Assembly (NCBI GenBank): GCA_030581615.1
Contig: JAKTTT010000018.1
Location: forward strand, 124,001 to 188,000
Reading direction: 5' to 3'
Source of the DNA: Alloascoidea africana
Taxonomy: Eukaryota; Ascomycota; Alloascoideomycetes; Alloascoideales; Alloascoideaceae
DNA length: 64,000 bases
Position numbers and translations under genes: made by a program
The notes under the pieces: model-generated
The model's input: only the letters and a program-made list of their open reading frames with translations
Databases searched by the model: none
Told to the model about the DNA's origin: nothing
In this document: piece by piece, positions 25,182 to 35,252 of the stretch
Layout: every line of letters starts with the position of its first letter
Position numbering within the stretch: the stretch's first letter is position 1

Positions 25182-26606
25182 ATGTTTGGGGCAGCAGCCG
25201 GCGCAACGAGCACGAGCAGCGGGCTCCACACCAACATGGAGACGTATTTTGGGCACATCCGGTCGCCGCTGGACGCCATCGTGCTGTTCGAGGCCAGCCG
25301 GGTGGGGCTGCTGCCACGGATCCAACGACGGCTGAGCGAGAAGGAGCGGGCGGCCATCCGGTCGGGCTCTGTGTTTGTGTGGGACGAGCGCGAGGCCAGC
25401 ATGCGCCGCTGGACGGACGGCAAGTCCTGGAGTGCCTCACGAGTCAGTGGCAGCTTTCTCACGTACCGCGAGATGGAGGGCCGTCGCGTGGAGGCCGGCG
25501 GCGACCAGCAAGACCAGCAGAGCCAGCAGAGCCACCAAGAGAGCCACCAAGAGAGTCAAGACCACGACCAAGAGATCCTCCACGTCGTGTCGGGCCCGCC
25601 CGGCAGCGAGGAGTACCGCTACAAGTGCAACGGGCTGATCAAGCAGTCCTTCTCCACGACCACCTCGTCCGGGCTCAAGCTCCACCTGATCGCGTACTTC
25701 TCGCGAGCCCACGTAGCACAGAGCCTGCTGGTGTGCCCGACCAGAGACCCCCAGTTCGCCGCCATGGTCATTCCCAAGGGCATGTATCCCGAGTCCTCCG
25801 TGCTGCCCGAGCCCTACCCCGACCCCCAGTTTCTGGCCTCACCCAGCCAGCAGCCAGCACAGGCGACAGCTCAAGCGACAGCATCCACACGGGCACCTAC
25901 CACGGTGCCCGTGCGAGCCCCCGTGCCAGCCCCCGTGCCAGTGCCCGCGAGATTCACGCCCTTCCCGGCCACGGTGCCCGTGCCCGTGCCCGTGCCCGTG
26001 CCACTGCTCGGCTACCCGGTGCCCCACGGCCCCGGCCAGCAGTTCCAGCTCGTGCCGCAGATGCCTCCGGCCCCGGACGGCTACGGCCCGTACCCGCACT
26101 ATCTGTACCCGCCGGTGCCCGGTCCGGTACCCGGCCAGGTGCCCCAGGTGCCCCAGGCCCCGTACCAGTACCGGCTCCAGCCCTTCCCGCTCCACCAGTT
26201 TCCTCAGCACTACACACAAGCACAGCTGCCACCACAAGCATCACCACAAGTGCCACCACAGGCACCACCACAAGTCACCGGCCCGCCAGTATTGGCTCCT
26301 ATACTCGGCACAGACTCCTCTACAACACGGCCAGCCTCTTCTCCCGTCGTAAACCCCCCAATTCATACCGGTTCTGGCTCCGGCTCCATTCCATCTTCTT
26401 CCCCTTCCCCCCGGGTGAAACCTGACCCAACCCGTAACGGTGGTGGTGTTGACCCCCCTGACCCTACCACAACAAATCCTCCTTTACTCCCAAGCATATC
26501 AACCCTCACTCATTCGTATCCTCAGAACGATAGAAGAGATACTATGGCTTCCCATCATGAAGATAAAAGAGCATTGGATGTTTTGAATAAAGAATACTCG
26601 GTATGA
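25182..26606 (+). CDS. WOPR-domain (Gti1/Pac2 family) transcription regulator
   Basis: Single exon of 474 residues from the ATG of MFGAAAGATS. WOPR proteins (Wor1, Mit1, Ryp1, Gti1/Pac2) are fungal DNA-binding regulators of morphology and cell fate. Seen: the first WOPR half at about residues 19-103, with THNMETYFGHIR-type start, SPLDAIVLFEASRVGLLPR, RLSEKERAAIRSGSVFVWDE and RRWTDGKSWSASRVSGSFL. After a Gln/Ser/His linker comes the second half, GLIKQSFSTTTSSGLKLHLI. Many family members have this two-part layout. The rest is Pro-rich with Pro-Val repeats from GTGCCC units, typical of activation tails. The gene is strikingly GC-rich for about 1.2 kb and leaves other frames open too; its last 200 bp return to local composition. 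A frame without ATG support continues upstream, so the start could lie slightly earlier (an in-frame ATG exists near 25071). Confidence 0.92.
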   Translation: MFGAAAGATSTSSGLHTNMETYFGHIRSPLDAIVLFEASRVGLLPRIQRRLSEKERAAIRSGSVFVWDEREASMRRWTDGKSWSASRVSGSFLTYREMEGRRVEAGGDQQDQQSQQSHQESHQESQDHDQEILHVVSGPPGSEEYRYKCNGLIKQSFSTTTSSGLKLHLIAYFSRAHVAQSLLVCPTRDPQFAAMVIPKGMYPESSVLPEPYPDPQFLASPSQQPAQATAQATASTRAPTTVPVRAPVPAPVPVPARFTPFPATVPVPVPVPVPLLGYPVPHGPGQQFQLVPQMPPAPDGYGPYPHYLYPPVPGPVPGQVPQVPQAPYQYRLQPFPLHQFPQHYTQAQLPPQASPQVPPQAPPQVTGPPVLAPILGTDSSTTRPASSPVVNPPIHTGSGSGSIPSSSPSPRVKPDPTRNGGGVDPPDPTTTNPPLLPSISTLTHSYPQNDRRDTMASHHEDKRALDVLNKEYSV

Positions 26607-27292
26607 CCATCCCCATCCCATTCCATCCCTAACCAAATCAATTTAATTCAAAATCAAATATTTTGGATAGTAAAGTAATCATATAATGAGTTGTACGAAC
26701 TTTTTCAACTTCTTTTATTCATATTCATGTTCATGTTCATATTCATATTCATATTCATTTTTGTTGTTATTTACTTCATCCTTGTTAATTCTGAAAAAAA
26801 TGTAAGAAAAAACCTCCCAAAGTTATAAAAAATATGCAGCATTGAAAAGGGACATAAACAAGAATTGGATAGAAGTTATATAGAAACGTATATATATTCT
26901 TTTAATGTTTAACTCCCTGTTTCCTCATCTATTTGTTATTGTTATTGCTTTATTTGTTTGTTGCATACATATATGATTCAAAGTTTGTAATATTGGAACG
27001 ATAGAGCTCCCATATTACAAAGTTCTAGTCTAGTATATAAAGTAAAAGAACAAAAATAAGATAGATAGGTACGGGCGTAGTAGTTATAACGAAATGAAGA
27101 ATCCGATTTTTTTTTTTTTTTTTTTCAATCCAAACTTCAAATAGAGACAAAGAAATAAACTCGACTCTTAGGAATTATTCAAATACAATTTCCTACATCT
27201 TTCATTCATATCAGACTCGCTCAAGAGAGATTTGAATCCATAAACCTTTATGCTATATTTTAGCTTATTTGGGAATCAATACCATGATGAAA
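26607..27292. other. Intergenic region, convergent 3' ends
   Basis: About 690 bp of AT-rich sequence between the WOPR gene and the TatD-like gene, presumably 3' untranslated regions. It holds a TTCATA/TTCATG hexamer microsatellite (about 26716-26758) and a 20-nt T run near 27107-27126. No gene seen. Confidence 0.6.
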
Positions 27293-28503
27293 TTACAAGC
27301 CTAAAAATCTATCCAAATTGTTTCGAATCAATTTACTTCCTGTTTCCATATCCCATCCCTTTGCATTACAAATTGCCTCTAACACAAGGTTTAACCGAGT
27401 TTCCTGTGAAATTCCATAATTGCCATCTTCTTCTTCTTGATTTAAGAAAAACCCATCTATAGGCATATCCGTTTCAATCAGAATACATTCATCAGGTATA
27501 ACTTTGATACAGTTGAGAAACTTTTCAATTTTGGACGACTTGTTGACATCTCCATCAACAAGGTTAATCACATAAGAAAACGAAAAAAAAATCTTAACGG
27601 GTTTGGGTTTGTATGTCTTTTCCTTCCCATTTGGGCATAATAGTCTCTTGGATTTTGATGGGGGTGTAACCAGACGAATCCATCGCTTCACCTGGTCCGG
27701 TGAACCTGTATATGAATGTAGACAAATTGCAGGCACAAATTTGCTTTCATCCTTTTCATTCCACAATTTTACAAGTCTTTCAAAAACGTTGTAAACCGTG
27801 CCATGACACATTACCGAATGGACAGATACAGGTCGATGTTTCCGAGCAGCAAGATCCAAGAGTGATTCAAACATTGCAATCTGATGGTCCATTGAAACTC
27901 TATAATTCGTGTAAAAATTGGCCTTGTGCTCATTATAACTTTCAATATCTTTCTCTTGTAGAACTGCTCCACAACGCGGGATCCGAAATCCCTTATCAAG
28001 ACCAATCTCACCCACAGGAGCTCCAGGGTGCTTGTTAAGATACTCTTCAAGAGATGCCAATGCCCGACCCCATGGTATTGGCTCAGGCAATACAGACACC
28101 AATGCTTGATCCGGTGCAGGTTTTATCACATTGGTATAATGTTTCTCTTTCAAAACCTCCTCTTCATTGTTTTCTCCTACCACAGACATGGTATACAAAT
28201 GCGAATACCACGGATGGATACCTAGTTAGGGAATGAGTTAGTGACATGTCCCTTGCTTGGTCAGTCCAATCTATCGATCTTACCAAAGCATGGAACAACA
28301 TTTGAAGAGGCTGCTTCTCCTATCATCGCTTGCGTTGCCAAAGCACACACAATCGGCCTATCCCATTCATTTGTGGACATTACGAGCAAAGATCTATTCG
28401 CCCAGTTTTCCTCAATGCTAGAAGCCATCTGGACAATTTGGTCCTGGGACAAATTCATGGAGATGTGACAATGCGCATCATCAAGAGCTCGATCCTGTAA
28501 CAT
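27293..28503 (-). CDS. TatD-family metal-dependent hydrolase (Scn1-like)
   Basis: Two exons: 28503-28284 and 28221-27293, total 382 residues. TatD proteins are TIM-barrel metallo-hydrolases, several with DNase activity; fission yeast Scn1 and a budding-yeast homologue belong here. Seen: the N-terminal metal-binding HxH in DDAHCHIS (His11, His13). The motif PCFGIHPWYSH is completed by splicing (Gly at the junction). Also seen are VGEIGLDKGFR with the metal-ligand Glu, HRPVSVHSVMCHG, ICLHSYTGSP and the late ETDMP (family Asp). The intron has GTAAG, a CTAAC branch and AG ends, and frame continuity confirms it. An insert around KRLLCPNGKEKTYKPK lengthens the protein compared with bacterial TatD (about 260). 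Diverges from the PPR-like gene. Substrate unknown. Confidence 0.88.
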
Positions 28504-28880
28504 GCTTGCACTTTTGTTCCGTGCCCGATATCTTCATTTAGTCGACAGAAATACCAACAATCCGTATCTCCTTGAGCATATATTGTTGGGGCTATTCTCC
28601 AAGTAATCTTTCGATCCTGGCCTACCAGAATAAGCAGATATATGGAGGTGTGTACATGTCAGCACGATCATATGATTTGACCACCCACCAGAACAAGTCC
28701 CTACCAAAACCATCAAAAGTCCATCCATTTTCTTTTTTTTTGAAAAATTGAGAACGTAGAGCCAAAAAGGGGCCAGGAACATGCGAAGAAAACTATAGTC
28801 GCTTTTCTGGGCTTGTGTTGAACTTTACATGAATAGCAGGGTGGCCTCACTTTAACCACAGCCACGACCGACGACGTATA
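28504..28880. other. Divergent promoter between TatD-like and PPR-like genes
   Basis: 377 bp between the two start codons. No distinctive regulatory motif was recognised beyond short T/A runs near 28731-28742. Confidence 0.5.
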
Positions 28881-31388
28881 ATGCACAGAAATGGGGTGCC
28901 CAGGACACTTTTTGAGATTGTTCGTCGCCAGTCGTCAACCGCCGCCGCCGCCGCCGCCGGTATTGTTACAATAAGACCACCAGTGGTGGGTCCAACACCA
29001 GCAGGAAGAGCAGTTCTTAAAAGGACGAGTTGGACGACACCTATGGGCACCTCATGTAACAGAGGTCGCGGATATAGCACAAAGTGGTTCGAGCAGGATC
29101 TGCCGAGTCCAATGGCACAACAGTCCCAACAGCCCATAACGCGAAAGAACTGCTCTTCCACAGACTCAGACTCGGACTCAAATCAACAGACAATCTCTCA
29201 TTCTCATTCTCGTTCTCGCCCCGATGCGCAAAATGTAAATAGTATTATGCATCGGGACTCTGATTTCACTTGTATGTTGTCAATTTTCAATTTTCAATTT
29301 TCAAACTTTTTTTTTTTGACGGTTTTGGATCAAAGACTAACCGAATCTGGCGAAAAATGGGAACATCCAGATGACAACCCAGAAAAATACAAATATCTAA
29401 TATCAACTGAAGATCTCGATATGGTCGAACGATTAACAGGACAACGTAATCTAGAGAGAGTTTCAAAACTGATATGGACCAGAACTTTTAAAATGCTGGT
29501 ACGACGTGGGTTATACCCAGTAGCAATCAACCTATTCAATGCAGTTTCAAACGTTGTTGATCCGGGAGAATATTCAGCTTGGTATTTACTTAGAGCCTCC
29601 TATCTTTCGAAAAACTATGATGATTTTGAAGAAATTTATTCAAAATGTTTGGGGAAATACGTGTTGGATGCAGAGTTTACAAATATGGCCTTACATTGTT
29701 ATACGAGAAGAAGTGAAATGGTCATTGCGAATCAATTTTTCCGCCAGATTTTGCGTACAAACATGCGATGTGATATGAAAACCCTCGAGATTTATCTCTC
29801 TGGTGTTTTGAGAATTTCAAAAGATTACAAATTGATGTTGAATTCTACAAAAACTTGGCTTTCTAATAATCAGCCAGTAAGCGATAAATGTTACGGTATG
29901 CTTATGAGAGCGTGTTTAAGACGCGAATCGGTTTTGGAATTATCAGAACTCATAACTTTTTTGCAAGATCGGGGGAAACATTCTTGCTTTGAAGTGGAAT
30001 TGGAAATGATGGAGAAAGCCGCTCAACTTTCCAAATTTGATGAGGTCTTGACCTATATTCAGAAATGGAGAGCCCACCATTATACTGGAATCAAAGACAA
30101 AGATCAAAACATGTTGAAAATGTACCAACGACTTCTCGTAAACTTGTGTGCATATGGAGGATTAACACAGATTGGTGATACTCTGCGGATGATGTCTTTG
30201 GATGGATACCCTATAGATTCCAAAACAGCATTGACCGTGTCATCTTTTTTCCTAAGGAAAGGCGATTTGGATGGGTTGATTTTGTTTTTAAAAGAGACAA
30301 ACCAAATCACTTTACCAGCGGTTAAAATGATGTGGGAGACATATTTGATAAAATACCCCCGGTTTGGCCTATTTCTTTCAAAAAAATTGGAAAAAGTGTA
30401 TGAGACCCACGACCCCAATAACAAAATTCAGAACTTGGATTGGCAAGTGCATGCTCGTAAACGAAGTCATCATAGAACTTACTCTAAAAAAGGTCGGAAA
30501 CCGATACAATTGGAATCCTACAAATCAAAAATATACACATCTATCGCTGAAAACAACCCAAAACAAGTGTGTAAACTTCTTACAGATATGATGAGACAAG
30601 GAATAAAACCACCATTTTCAATGCTGATCAGAATTATTAGAAAACTTTTGGTGCAAAATCATGAGAAAGAAGCAAATTTGATCAATTCATTGGTTCCCAA
30701 GTTCGGATATCGATCAACACCCGAGTTGGAAATTATTTGGTTGAGCCAATCCACAAAGACGATAATCGGTGATTTAAACTCGAGTCTGTATCCAACTGAA
30801 CGGTATAACCATGCTGTAAGGAAATTAAACGAATACACAAATCAAAATTTGAAAAGACTTACAAGAGAAAATCTCACGTCTTTGGTGTTTTTGGGTATAA
30901 AATTACACGAATATGACTATGCGGAGTCTTTACTCCTACAATCCGAAAAAAGATGGTTTCGATTAGATTTGCTCCAACTGGTGGCAATGGCCCGTATACA
31001 TATGAAAAAGAACAATTTTAAACAGTTTTTCAAAACTCTGGATACAATTCTATTGGATTTTTCATTTAATCTTGAACCCTACGTTTTGAAAGAGTTTGAT
31101 AATGCAAGGGCTGAATTGAAAAGGAGAGAAAGATTAAGCACTACTACTACATTGGGTACGCAAACAACACCCACTCGGTATGGTCCACTTTATCAAAGAT
31201 TGGATGATTACGAAACAAAAGTTCGTGAAAGAATAACAGAGGAAAGCAAAATGGCTCGAGAAAAAGCCATTGAGGTTTCTCTATTGGCCCAAAAACACAC
31301 AGTTTCTACTTCTCCGTCTTCATCATCATCTTCTTCTTCAATATCCAAAGCCTCAGTTCAATTCGCCACAAAGATCCAAACTCATTGA
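28881..31388 (+). CDS. Probable mitochondrial pentatricopeptide-repeat-like protein
   Basis: Single long frame of 835 residues. The N-terminus (MHRNGVPRTLFEIVRRQSS) is basic, without acidic residues except one Glu, and suits a mitochondrial presequence. It is followed by an Ala run coded by GCC repeats. The body is helical with many Leu/Lys/Tyr and degenerate paired-helix repeats of about 35 residues (for example stretches at about 215-300, 390-450 and 565-610), as in yeast PPR proteins that act on mitochondrial RNA. I cannot assign it to a named protein (Ccm1, Pet309, Dmr1 and others are possible). Around 29272-29335 lies an intron-like stretch (GTATGT, T run, CAAAG) that keeps the frame if retained but breaks it if removed between those ends, so the N-terminal region near residues 131-152 is uncertain. 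Confidence 0.7.
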   Translation: MHRNGVPRTLFEIVRRQSSTAAAAAAGIVTIRPPVVGPTPAGRAVLKRTSWTTPMGTSCNRGRGYSTKWFEQDLPSPMAQQSQQPITRKNCSSTDSDSDSNQQTISHSHSRSRPDAQNVNSIMHRDSDFTCMLSIFNFQFSNFFFLTVLDQRLTESGEKWEHPDDNPEKYKYLISTEDLDMVERLTGQRNLERVSKLIWTRTFKMLVRRGLYPVAINLFNAVSNVVDPGEYSAWYLLRASYLSKNYDDFEEIYSKCLGKYVLDAEFTNMALHCYTRRSEMVIANQFFRQILRTNMRCDMKTLEIYLSGVLRISKDYKLMLNSTKTWLSNNQPVSDKCYGMLMRACLRRESVLELSELITFLQDRGKHSCFEVELEMMEKAAQLSKFDEVLTYIQKWRAHHYTGIKDKDQNMLKMYQRLLVNLCAYGGLTQIGDTLRMMSLDGYPIDSKTALTVSSFFLRKGDLDGLILFLKETNQITLPAVKMMWETYLIKYPRFGLFLSKKLEKVYETHDPNNKIQNLDWQVHARKRSHHRTYSKKGRKPIQLESYKSKIYTSIAENNPKQVCKLLTDMMRQGIKPPFSMLIRIIRKLLVQNHEKEANLINSLVPKFGYRSTPELEIIWLSQSTKTIIGDLNSSLYPTERYNHAVRKLNEYTNQNLKRLTRENLTSLVFLGIKLHEYDYAESLLLQSEKRWFRLDLLQLVAMARIHMKKNNFKQFFKTLDTILLDFSFNLEPYVLKEFDNARAELKRRERLSTTTTLGTQTTPTRYGPLYQRLDDYETKVRERITEESKMAREKAIEVSLLAQKHTVSTSPSSSSSSSSISKASVQFATKIQTH

Positions 31389-31873
31389 AAACACAAAAAA
31401 TACCTTTATCCAATAATCTCAATTCATGATGACATAAAAAGACAACAAGGACAGTAGCCTTGTTCTACACACTCTATCTACTCTTGGTCAAACCCACCTC
31501 CCATTTTAACGCAAGTTTTGTATATTTTTTTTGTTTCCTCATGTTTTTTTACCCTGTTTTTGGTTCGTTCTCCCTTTATTTGTTATGATTGCATTATATT
31601 AATAATAATAGATTATGCGAGGTGAAATAGAGCCAGTTTAAGAAGCACCAACTCTGATTATCCACTTTCAAGTTTTTTGTTGTACTGTAAGGATTATGTT
31701 TTGACATGAAAAATGCGTAATTTGAGGACCGGTATGGAATATGCATGCACCTTTCACCTGGTCAACATCATCATCATGGTGATGAGATTCTATAAAAACT
31801 AATTGCCTCTTTAACAACAACGTCGACTTTCACTCATTTGCCATTTGTAATACTATTACTAAACCACATTGAA
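31389..31873. other. Intergenic region upstream of the RING E3 gene
   Basis: About 485 bp, AT-rich, with T runs near 31525-31560 and a TAATAATAATA stretch near 31600. A CATCATCATGGTGATGATG near-palindrome lies around 31769-31786. No gene seen. Confidence 0.5.
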
Positions 31874-32882
31874 ATGGAGCAGAACCCGGCTTCAGAGATA
31901 CCTTTGGAGCCCGAGCCGCAGTTAGAACCAGAATCAGAACCAGAATCAGCATTAGCATCAGCATCAACATCAATAGTAGAAGCCAAATTAGCAGAACCAA
32001 CAAACACCAAACCAATACCTGAAGAACCAAGCAGTTTGATAGATGGTTCTCTTGGTAATTTTCTACTCTCATGCGTATGTCATTGTGCCGTTTCAACAGC
32101 CTCTGTTATAGACATAATCTAACTCTGGGGTTTTATAGAGTGCAAATGTTCATAAGGAGATACTGGACCATTTACTAAAGTTTTCAACCACTTGTGTTAT
32201 ATGTCAAGAACTCATGTACGTACCTTTTGTCACAAATTGTGGACATTCTTTCTGTTATGACGTGAGTATTTACAAGCTTTTCCACCATTTTGACTCATTA
32301 TCGATTTTTGTTTTTCACCATACTAACAACATTTTGCCTGTGTGTTTTGAAAGTGTTTACTGGGATGGCTTGAAAGAAACAAAAAATGTCCGATATGTAG
32401 GGCAAGCATCAAAAGTGCCCCGATCCTAAACATAAAGGTAAGTAAGCCACTATTTCTATTTCTGTAAATCTTTTTTTTTTTGTTCTTTTTGATACTAATA
32501 ATTGAGGCATGAATTTAGTTAAAAGAATTAAACGATTTACTTTTTGAAACTGCATTGCAAAATGCAAATGATCGTGGGAAAGATGATCTTCGATGTGAGA
32601 AGAAAACCGCTTTGAGTACGTTTCATCGACATGAAAAGGAGAAAAAGTTGTTTTTGAACATGTTCAAAAACCTTGCAACTGTTTACGTGGATTCTGCAGA
32701 TGGGGTTAGAAGATGTTCGAATTGTCACTGGGAAGCTAATGGTACAAGATGTTTAAACTGTGGATTTGCTTTTGATCAGAGTGATGATGAAGAGGATGAC
32801 TATAGTTTGAGCGAAGATGATGAAGATGAACATCAGATTGAACATGTAATCTACGACCGTGGCGAGTATGATGAAGACGATG

Positions 32883-32913
<31 letters not shown>

Positions 32914-33475
32914 CGAAATGTCGGGGTTTATCGACGATGGACCTTTGGATGTTGAAGAGATAGAATCGGATGGTTGGAGCAGCCCCACTGGGGTGTTTGA
33001 TTCAGATGGAGATGTAATTGTGGATCTCACCGATAATATTGACTTATCTGGAGATTATGACTCCAGTGGCCGCTATTCAGAACACGGGAGCTCGAGCGGA
33101 TCCTCTAGACATGATAGAGGAAATGATAATGGAGAGGATACGGAAGGAGATACGGAAGAAATCAGAGTGGTACGCACCAGACGTGTGATTCAAGTAAACA
33201 ATGAATCTGATGATGATGATGATGATGATGATGAGCACAATCAAGACCATGCTCAAGGCCATGATGGGGGCAATTCTCCATCTAGGGAAACTTCAAGAGA
33301 TGATTCAGACCAATCTGTGGGTAGGAACATGAGGATTTTGGGACCCGTTGGACATTTGATACGTAATGAGGATGAGGGTATAGAGCGAGCTTCTAGTCCC
33401 AGTGAGGGAGCCAATAGCAGAAGAAGAAGACGCTCAAGAATGAGAAGGAGAAGGAGATTCTTGTTTGGTCTTTGA
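31874..33475 (+). CDS. RING-finger E3 ubiquitin ligase, Psh1-like
   Basis: Four exons: 31874-32074, 32139-32261, 32354-32437 and 32519-33475, total 454 residues. The RING finger is assembled over two introns. Exon 2 gives CVICQELMYVPFVTNCGHSFCYD; exon 3 gives CLLGWLERNKKCPICRASI. Zinc ligands run from Cys86 to Cys123 in C3HC4 order. All introns have a CTAAC or TACTAAC/TACTAAT branch. A second Cys-rich motif follows (CSNCH..CLNCGF, about 60 codons into exon 4), then a very acidic Asp/Glu tail with GAT repeats and a basic Arg-rich end. Yeast Psh1 (406 residues) has an N-terminal RING, a zinc-binding Cys region and an acidic C-terminus, and destroys mislocalised centromeric histone Cse4. The layout matches, but the assignment is by architecture and could be another RING ligase. 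Confidence 0.8.
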
Positions 33476-33559
33476 CGAAACGGTTTAGCATTTTGGGAGT
33501 TCTATAAAAGTGGACTTTCCAATCAACAAAAGTAAACTAACATAATCGCAATTGCATGT

Positions 33560-34749
33560 TTAAAGCTTCGACAGGTTGATATTTTCAAACACGACTTGGT
33601 TCTCGATGGTACCAATCTTTTCAATTTCGACTTTAACAAAATCGCCATCACGGAGCCATCTGGGTGGAGATCGACCCATGCCAACGCCCGCTGGAGTTCC
33701 TGTGAAGATGAGATCTCCAGGAAGCAAGGTTGTTCCTTGAGACAGGAACGAGATTGTTTGAGCAACATTAAAGATTTGATCAGCGGTTGACTCGTTTTGA
33801 AGGATTTCGTCATTTACGGAGGTAGAAATCTTTAAAGCATTGGGATCGGGGACCAAAGAGGGGGATACGATTGCAGGACCGATTGGAGCAAATCCATCAA
33901 ACATTTTACCTGTACTGAACTGTCCACCGCCCCTTTGTATTTGCCATGTTCTTTGAGACACATCGTTTCCTGCCGTATACCCAAGCACATAGTCCAGGGC
34001 ATTTTGGGGGGTAACGTCTCTTGCCTCTTTTCCAATGACAATGACGAGCTCGCATTCGTAATCAACAGCGGTATCTTCAACTTGGGCAAAACGGGGCACG
34101 GTTATAGGATCTTCCGGTCCTGTGATTGCAGTCACAGGCTTGTAGAAGAGCACAGGGTATTTCGGAACGGGTGCTTTGATCTACATATATATCGTTTAGT
34201 TTAAGTTTTCAGGTCAATAATGCAGATATAGTGGAACAAACCTCTTCAGCGTGCCTAGACAGAGATGATAGATGACAGGACGTTAGAAACAAGAAGCCAA
34301 GGAGCGCACATGTGGGAATACGTATCCCTGATGATGACTTACTTGGCATAGTTCATCCCGAGCAGCCTCACTGTGCGTATCTGGGAAGTTTCGAGAGGGG
34401 GTAGTAATTTTTCGACTTTCTAGATAGGGGAAAGTGTGATTCATGATGTAGAGAGTAAGTAAGCCCGATTTGCTTGATTGATTGATGGATTGATCAGACT
34501 CACCAAAACTTTGTTTGTGATGGTATAGGACCCGAAAATGTTGCCAATGATGACGGCGGCCTCTTTGGCGAATCTGGAGTCGTGGTGGCCCTTTGGGAGA
34601 ATCGCATTGCCAAAGTATGAGCGGCCATCGGCAGCGATGAATCTAATCAATCTCTTTTTCCGGAAGCAGCAGCCCGGTTAGAACGGTGAAATTTCGCCAG
34701 ACAGGCCCAAAAGAATCCCTACCGAGAACTTTCCAGCAGCAGAGGACAT
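33560..34749 (-). CDS. Fumarylacetoacetate-hydrolase family enzyme (FAHD2-like)
   Basis: Five exons: 34749-34723 (27 nt), 34653-34504, 34419-34343, 34254-34242 (13 nt) and 34180-33560, giving 295 residues. Family members hydrolyse or decarboxylate beta-diketo acids with a divalent metal. Seen: an N-terminal RLIRFIAADGRSYFGNAIL domain, LLGMNYAKHAEE (built over exons 3, 4 and 5), then VLFYKPVTAITGP. The catalytic core follows: DYECELVIVIGK with metal-ligand acidic residues, GYTAGNDVSQRTWQ, GKMFDGFAPIGPA, LLPGDLIFTGTPAGVG. The 13-nt exon supplies the end of Lys plus HAEE and is needed to keep the frame. CTAAC-type branches are seen before the exon 2 and exon 4 acceptors. Convergent with the RING E3 gene (84 bp). 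Substrate unknown; FAHD1 and FAHD2 subtypes are hard to tell apart by eye. Confidence 0.88.
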
Positions 34750-35252
34750 GGTGATGGACAGGACTCTCTTTCTGGCTGCAACCGTGGGACGGGACTAAAC
34801 ATTTCAAGGTCCAAAATCAGTCTGTGGCACGTGACCCGGGCTGGTTTCTGCTTTCTTCACCACGCCATGTGGCCCGGGCAGGGGTCGCTGTGCACGGAGA
34901 ACTGGGGCGGAACAAACACGACGGGGATGGAGGAGTCGGTGGAAGCAGACCTAAGACGACGCGGCCATAAAGAAGGAAGAGCAGCCCGTTTTCGAGCGAC
35001 AATGGCGGTCCGGCTGGCGGTGCCTGGGGCTTTCCAGAGGGCTCTTTTGCAGAGGTTTTTCACACTCTTTGTTCTGGCACCCGCCCCCTGCGTTGCACGA
35101 CCCCCCGGGCAGCAACAAAGCCTGCTCAGCTGCCCCCGGGCTGCTATATATCCTCGTCCTTCTGCTGCTGTTTGCTCCCTCCCGGATCTCCAAGAACGTC
35201 TTCAGCCTGGCCGGTATTCATTCGCTTCCGTTTGCCTTCTCCGTTCTGACAC
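34750..35252. promoter_or_regulatory. Divergent promoter with CACGTGAC site
   Basis: About 500 bp between the hydrolase gene and the 1079-residue gene. CACGTGAC at 34828-34835 is a good match to the yeast Cbf1 site (E-box plus AC). The right half is GC-rich and holds overlapping open frames that are probably composition artefacts. A TATATA lies at about 35144-35149. Confidence 0.5.

Noticed and set aside
25379-26425. 348-codon + frame inside the WOPR gene
   Set aside because: Alternate frame of a GC-rich gene; Arg/Pro/Ala-rich with no motif, whereas the WOPR domain is clearly in the other frame.
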